From assembly GCA_903827735.1 (NCBI GenBank), contig CAIKJM010000082.1, forward strand, positions 1-10,696: DNA of 10,696 nt, given 5' to 3'. The position numbers and the translations under genes were made by a program. This stretch comes from an uncultured Rhodanobacter sp. Its GTDB lineage: Bacteria > Pseudomonadota > Gammaproteobacteria > Xanthomonadales > Rhodanobacteraceae. The notes beneath the pieces are model-generated. The model was not told the DNA's origin. It did not search any database and saw nothing but the letters and a program-made list of their open reading frames with translations. Shown one piece after another: positions 6,429 through 10,696 of the stretch (positions are counted from its first letter, which is position 1; each line of letters begins with the position of its first letter).

Positions 6429-9400
6429 ATGCCGGCGAGCCGTCCACTGAAGACGGGAACGGGCCGGCCTAAAGCCGCCTCGCCCCCCGAGCTGATCACC
6501 TCCAACCAACGTGCGCCGGCCCGATTCCTGGTCGTTGGCATCGGCGCCTCGGCAGGCGGATTGGACGCGTGCCGGCAGCTGCTGCGCGCGCTGCCGGCCG
6601 ATAGCGGCATAGCTTTCGTGCTGGTCCAGCATCTGGACCCCTCGCACGAAAGCATGATGGTCGATCTTCTGGCCAGTCATACCGCCATGACCGTGCACCA
6701 GGCCGCAACCGGCATGCGCGTCGAACCCGATCATCTCTACGTCATTCCGCCGGGCACCTATCTCGCCGTCGAGGAAGGAGCGCTGCAGCTGTCGCAGCCG
6801 CCGGTAAGACACGGCGCGCGCTTGCCGTTCGATTTTCTACTGCAATCGATGGCCGAAGCCTACGGCCCGCGCGCGGTTTGTATCACCTTGTCCGGCACAG
6901 GCGCGGACGGCAGCACCGGTCTACGTGCGATAAAGCGCAACGGCGGCATGGTGATTGTGCAGGATCCCAAGGAGGCTACCTACGACGGTATGCCGCGCAA
7001 TGCCGTGCTCACCGGCTTGGTCGACAGCGTGCTGGCCATCGACAAAATGCCTGAAGCGCTGGCGCATTACGCCAGGGCGCTGCCGGAAAAAGCCGGCGAT
7101 CCGCACGTGCCAATTTCCGCCAGCAAGGGCAACGGCTTGGCGGCCATCATCGAACTGCTGCGAGAAAAAACCACGCACGACTTTCGGCTGTACAAGAAAG
7201 GCACCCTGCAGCGTCGTATTGAACGGCGCATGCTGATCGCCAAGGACGAACCAGGCAACATGAAGCAATATCTGGAGGTGCTGCGCAAGGACGACAACGA
7301 AACCGAGCTGCTAGCCAAAGATTTGCTAATCAACGTGACGCGCTTCTTTCGCGATACCGACGTTTTCAACGCGCTGGCTGCCAAAACCATTCCGGAGATG
7401 ATCAAGGCACACCATTCCGATCAGCCGCTGCGCGTGTGGGTTCCCGGTTGCAGCACCGGTGAGGAGACCTATTCGCTAGCCATGCTTTTTCGCGAAGCCA
7501 TCAGCGCGGCCAAAAGCCCGATCAAGCTGCAGGTATTCGCTTCAGACGTCGATTCAGACGCAGTCACCGGCGCGCGCGAGGGACTTTACCCGACAACGAT
7601 TACCGCCGAAGTGTCGGCCGATCGGCTCAGCCGGTTCTTTTCCAAAGACGAACACGGCTATCGAGTACTGCCCGAACTGCGCGCGAACGTGGTGTTTACC
7701 GTACAGGACGTGCTCAGCGACCCGCCGTTCTCGCGCATGGATATGATCTCCTGCCGCAACCTGCTGATCTATCTCGATACGGATGCCCAGGCCAAAGTGA
7801 TTTCGCTGTTCCATTTCGCCCTGCGAGCGAACGGCGTGCTGCTGTTGGGCAGCTCGGAAACGGCTGGCCACGTGGAGGGCCGCTTCGAAATCATATCGAA
7901 GCCCGAGCGGCTGTATCGCCGGATTGGCCAAAGTCGCGCAGGAGAGCTGAATTTCCTGTTGGGTGCGAATGACGACGCGCCATCGAGACCACGTCCTGGC
8001 CAGAGCCAGAGCATGCTGCGGCAGGCAGCGCTGGCGGAGCTTTGCCGCCGCACGGTGATGGAGACGTTCGCGCCGGCGGCGGTGTTAATCAATCTAAAGC
8101 ACGAGTGCGTCTACCATCTTGGGCCGACCGATCGCTACTTGCAGGTACCCGCAGGGCATCCCAGTCACGATCTACTTGCCATGGCATCGGCAGGGCTACG
8201 CACTAAACTTCGCTCGGCCATTCAGACGGCTATCCAGACTCCTGGTCGCACGGTTGTCAACCATTGCCGCACGGGCCACGGGGCGACTGCTAGAACGTTC
8301 GGCATCGACGTGCAAAAAGTATTGAATGCGGGCGAAGCATTTTTACTGGTCAGTTTCGTCGATGAGCCGAACGCTGGCGCCGTTGCACTGGCGCCGGTAG
8401 CGAAAGGCGACATGTCGCGCATTACTCAGCTCGAGCAGGAGCTCGAAGCCACGCGCAACGAGCTGCAGGGCGCGATTCAAGACCTGGAAGTCTCTGGCGA
8501 AGAGCAAAGGGCCATCAACGAAGAAGCGCTCTCGGTGAATGAAGAGTGCCAGTCCACCAACGAAGAGCTGCTCACATCGAAGGAAGAATTGCAGTCGCTC
8601 AATGAAGAACTCACCGCCCTGAACGGGCAGCTTCAGGAAACCCTAGAGCAGCAGCGCACGACGTCCAACGATCTGCAGAACGTTCTCTACAGCACCGACG
8701 TGGCGACCATCTTTCTCGACACCGATCTGAATATCCGCTTCTACACGCCCACCACCAAGTCGCTTTTCAACGTGATTCCCGGCGATATCGGACGACCGTT
8801 GGCCGATCTGAATTCCCTGGCCACCGATGACGAGCTGCTCGCCGACGCGCGCACCGTGCTGCGCAAGCTGCTGCCGCTGGAACGCGAGATCGAGTCGCGT
8901 CAGGGCGTGTGCTATGTGCGGCGCATCCTGCCTTACCGCACGCATGACAACAGCGTCGAAGGCGTGGTGATCACGTTCACTGACGTGAGCGATCAAAAGC
9001 ATACGGCGCACGCGCTGGAGGCCGCCAAGCAGCAGGCTGAAACTGCCACGGCGGCCAAATCACGTTTTCTCGCCGCGGCCAGCCACGATCTGCGGCAGCC
9101 GCTGCAGACGTTGAAACTGCTGCAGGGTTTGCTATTGGAAACCGTAGACGGCGCGCAGCCGCGCAAGCTCACCTTGCGCATCGGCGAAACCGTTGGCGCG
9201 ATGTCCGGCATGCTCAATGCGCTGCTCGATATCAACCAGATCGAAACCGGCGAAGTGCAGGCACACCCGCTGAGCTTTCGTATCTCGGATCTGCTGGATC
9301 GGCTGCGCGATGAATTCAACTATCACGCCAGTGCGCAGGGCCTGACGCTGCGGATGATCCCGTGTCATTTGATGGTTCAAAGCGACGGGCGGCTGCTGGA

Positions 9401-10696
9401 ACAAATGATTCGCAACCTGCTGTCTAACGCGTTGAAGTACACCAAACAGGGCCGCATCGTGCTCGGCTGCCGCCGTCACAACGGCTGGCTCAGCATCCAG
9501 GTCTGGGACACGGGCTCAGGCATCCCCGAAGAGCAGCTGCAGGCAATCTTCGAAGAGTTTCACCAGCTCGAAAACCCCGCGCGCGAGCGCAGCCGCGGAC
9601 AAGGCCTTGGGCTATCCATCGTGCATCGTCTCGGCGAGTTGCTCGGACACCAGGTCCGCGTGCAGTCCACTCCGGGCAAAGGCTCGATGTTCTCCATCGA
9701 CGTCGCACTGGCGCCTCTGGAAAATGCCGGCATGAGCGACTTGCAAAAAGGTATCGATGCCTCGGGCAATGCCGATGAAACCCCCCACCTGGGCATGATT
9801 CTGTTGGTCGAGGATGAGCCTGACCTGCGCGAGCTGCTGGCGTCCGCTCTGAAGGACCAAGGCCACCAGATTGCAGCGGTGGTGGATGGCGTGGCGGCGC
9901 TGAATTGGATTGCGCACGGTGGCGTACAGCCGGACCTCATACTCACCGATCACAACCTTCCCCGCGGCATTACCGGTCTGCAGCTGGTGGTGATGCTTCG
10001 CGAAAAGCTCGGCCGCGACATACCGGCCATCGTGCTCACCGGCGATATCTCTACGCAAACCTCACGCAACGTGGCGCTCGAAAACTGCACCCAGCTCAAC
10101 AAACCAGCCAAGCTAAAAGAAGTCACTTATGTGATTCAGCGCCTGCTGGCGCAAGCTGCACTGGCTTACGCCACAAAACCTCCGCTGCCAGACTCTGTAC
10201 CATCGTCAGGCACCGGCAAAAACAAAGCCGCGTCGCCGATCATCTTTGTCGTGGACGATGACAACATGCTGCGCGATACGATCCGCATGGTGCTGGAAGC
10301 CGCCGGGCGCGAGGTTAACGACTTTCCCTCGTGCGAGGCGTTTCTCGACGCCTATGTACCGGGACGAGAGTCTTGTCTGCTGGTAGACGCCAACCTGCCC
10401 GGCATGAAGGGGCTGGATCTGCTGAAAAAGCTGCGCACTCTTGGCGACTGCATGCCAACCATCATGATCACTGGCAGCAATGACATCGCCATCGCCGTGG
10501 AGGCCATGAAAGCCGGCGCCACCGATTTCATCGAGAAACCTTTCGAGCGCACCGATATGCTCGACAGCGTAGCCCGCGCGTTGGAGCATTCGCGCGACGC
10601 CAACAAGCTCAAGGCATGGAAGCAGGAAGCCAGCGATCAGATTGCCGATCTCACGCCGCGCCAGCATCAGATCATGGACATGGTGCTGGCCGGCCA
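6429..10696 (+). CDS. CheB-CheR-PAS-histidine kinase-REC-FixJ-type REC-HTH fusion, 3' end outside window
   Basis: One open frame of 1422 codons with no stop, running off the window. CheB-type methylesterase is at about 33-215 (Ser41 in GASAGG, His68 in VQHLDPSHE, Asp160 in GTGADGSTG), without the regulatory receiver of true CheB. CheR-type SAM methyltransferase is at about 235-498 (basic helix KKGTLQRRIERRM, GCSTGEE 340-346, CRNLLIYL 442-449). A PAS-like region (538-645) is followed by a Glu-rich coiled coil with repeated NEE/KEEL units (662-745) and a PAS domain (747-855). HisKA has His886 in SHDLRQPL; the HATPase has N-box NLLSNALKY, DTGSGIP (1027-1033) and GQGLGLSIV (1057-1065). Receiver 1 has acidic cluster E1128/D1129, Asp1174, Thr1204 and Lys1225. 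Receiver 2 has D1276-D1278, Asp1320, Thr1348 and Lys1370. The last residues, LTPRQHQIMDMVLAG, open a LuxR/FixJ-type DNA-binding domain. No membrane segment is seen, so it is probably cytoplasmic. ATG 6429 has only a weak GGA about 10 bp upstream. All catalytic residues looked for are intact; the signal sensed is unknown. Confidence 0.95.
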   Translation, partial: MPASRPLKTGTGRPKAASPPELITSNQRAPARFLVVGIGASAGGLDACRQLLRALPADSGIAFVLVQHLDPSHESMMVDLLASHTAMTVHQAATGMRVEPDHLYVIPPGTYLAVEEGALQLSQPPVRHGARLPFDFLLQSMAEAYGPRAVCITLSGTGADGSTGLRAIKRNGGMVIVQDPKEATYDGMPRNAVLTGLVDSVLAIDKMPEALAHYARALPEKAGDPHVPISASKGNGLAAIIELLREKTTHDFRLYKKGTLQRRIERRMLIAKDEPGNMKQYLEVLRKDDNETELLAKDLLINVTRFFRDTDVFNALAAKTIPEMIKAHHSDQPLRVWVPGCSTGEETYSLAMLFREAISAAKSPIKLQVFASDVDSDAVTGAREGLYPTTITAEVSADRLSRFFSKDEHGYRVLPELRANVVFTVQDVLSDPPFSRMDMISCRNLLIYLDTDAQAKVISLFHFALRANGVLLLGSSETAGHVEGRFEIISKPERLYRRIGQSRAGELNFLLGANDDAPSRPRPGQSQSMLRQAALAELCRRTVMETFAPAAVLINLKHECVYHLGPTDRYLQVPAGHPSHDLLAMASAGLRTKLRSAIQTAIQTPGRTVVNHCRTGHGATARTFGIDVQKVLNAGEAFLLVSFVDEPNAGAVALAPVAKGDMSRITQLEQELEATRNELQGAIQDLEVSGEEQRAINEEALSVNEECQSTNEELLTSKEELQSLNEELTALNGQLQETLEQQRTTSNDLQNVLYSTDVATIFLDTDLNIRFYTPTTKSLFNVIPGDIGRPLADLNSLATDDELLADARTVLRKLLPLEREIESRQGVCYVRRILPYRTHDNSVEGVVITFTDVSDQKHTAHALEAAKQQAETATAAKSRFLAAASHDLRQPLQTLKLLQGLLLETVDGAQPRKLTLRIGETVGAMSGMLNALLDINQIETGEVQAHPLSFRISDLLDRLRDEFNYHASAQGLTLRMIPCHLMVQSDGRLLEQMIRNLLSNALKYTKQGRIVLGCRRHNGWLSIQVWDTGSGIPEEQLQAIFEEFHQLENPARERSRGQGLGLSIVHRLGELLGHQVRVQSTPGKGSMFSIDVALAPLENAGMSDLQKGIDASGNADETPHLGMILLVEDEPDLRELLASALKDQGHQIAAVVDGVAALNWIAHGGVQPDLILTDHNLPRGITGLQLVVMLREKLGRDIPAIVLTGDISTQTSRNVALENCTQLNKPAKLKEVTYVIQRLLAQAALAYATKPPLPDSVPSSGTGKNKAASPIIFVVDDDNMLRDTIRMVLEAAGREVNDFPSCEAFLDAYVPGRESCLLVDANLPGMKGLDLLKKLRTLGDCMPTIMITGSNDIAIAVEAMKAGATDFIEKPFERTDMLDSVARALEHSRDANKLKAWKQEASDQIADLTPRQHQIMDMVLAG

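Noticed and set aside
8407..8645. Repetitive GAAGAG/AACGAAGAG sequence that looks like a DNA repeat
   Set aside because: It encodes the Glu-rich coiled coil (NEE, KEEL units) known in CheB-CheR-PAS kinases; the repetition follows from protein structure.
6345..9479. Several minus-strand frames of 100-155 codons inside the kinase gene
   Set aside because: They are shadows of a single 1422-codon plus-strand frame with intact domains throughout.

Overview
The window is GC-rich (about 60% by eye) and densely coded, with signal-transduction and stress/envelope-type genes that suggest a Proteobacterium. A soil or plant-associated gamma- or beta-proteobacterium, such as one of the Rhodanobacteraceae/Xanthomonadales, is my low-confidence guess. 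No rRNA, tRNA, CRISPR array or mobile element is visible.

Layout: six genes lie on the minus strand between 1 and 6128, and one very long gene runs on the plus strand from 6429 off the right edge. From left to right these are an oleate hydratase cut at its 3' end by the window (1-1525); a tandem pair of paralogous proteins with two PRC-barrel domains each, 28 bp apart (1678-2475 and 2504-3370); a zinc-independent NADP-dependent MDR oxidoreductase (3729-4757); and a VIT1/CCC1-family Fe/Mn transporter lying 6 bp downstream of a BON-domain protein (4923-5630 and 5637-6128). The plus-strand gene encodes at least 1422 residues without a stop: CheB methylesterase, CheR methyltransferase, PAS-like region, long coiled coil, PAS, HisKA, HATPase, receiver, a second FixJ-type receiver, and the first residues of a LuxR/FixJ-type helix-turn-helix.

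The main non-coding result is that ohyA, the PRC operon and the BON-VIT operon carry the same promoter architecture on the minus strand. Each has a GTAGTTTCC-type box followed 28-29 bp later by a -10-like hexamer (TAATCT, TAAGGT or TACCTT). The box resembles, from memory, the FixJ-binding site of rhizobial fixK/nifA promoters. The neighbouring giant kinase ends in a FixJ-type receiver and the beginning of a DNA-binding domain. I infer a local regulon in which this single polypeptide senses, phosphorylates and binds promoters that drive fatty-acid hydration, PRC-barrel proteins, and the BON protein with its metal transporter. The box, spacing and domains are read from the sequence; the regulatory link is inference.
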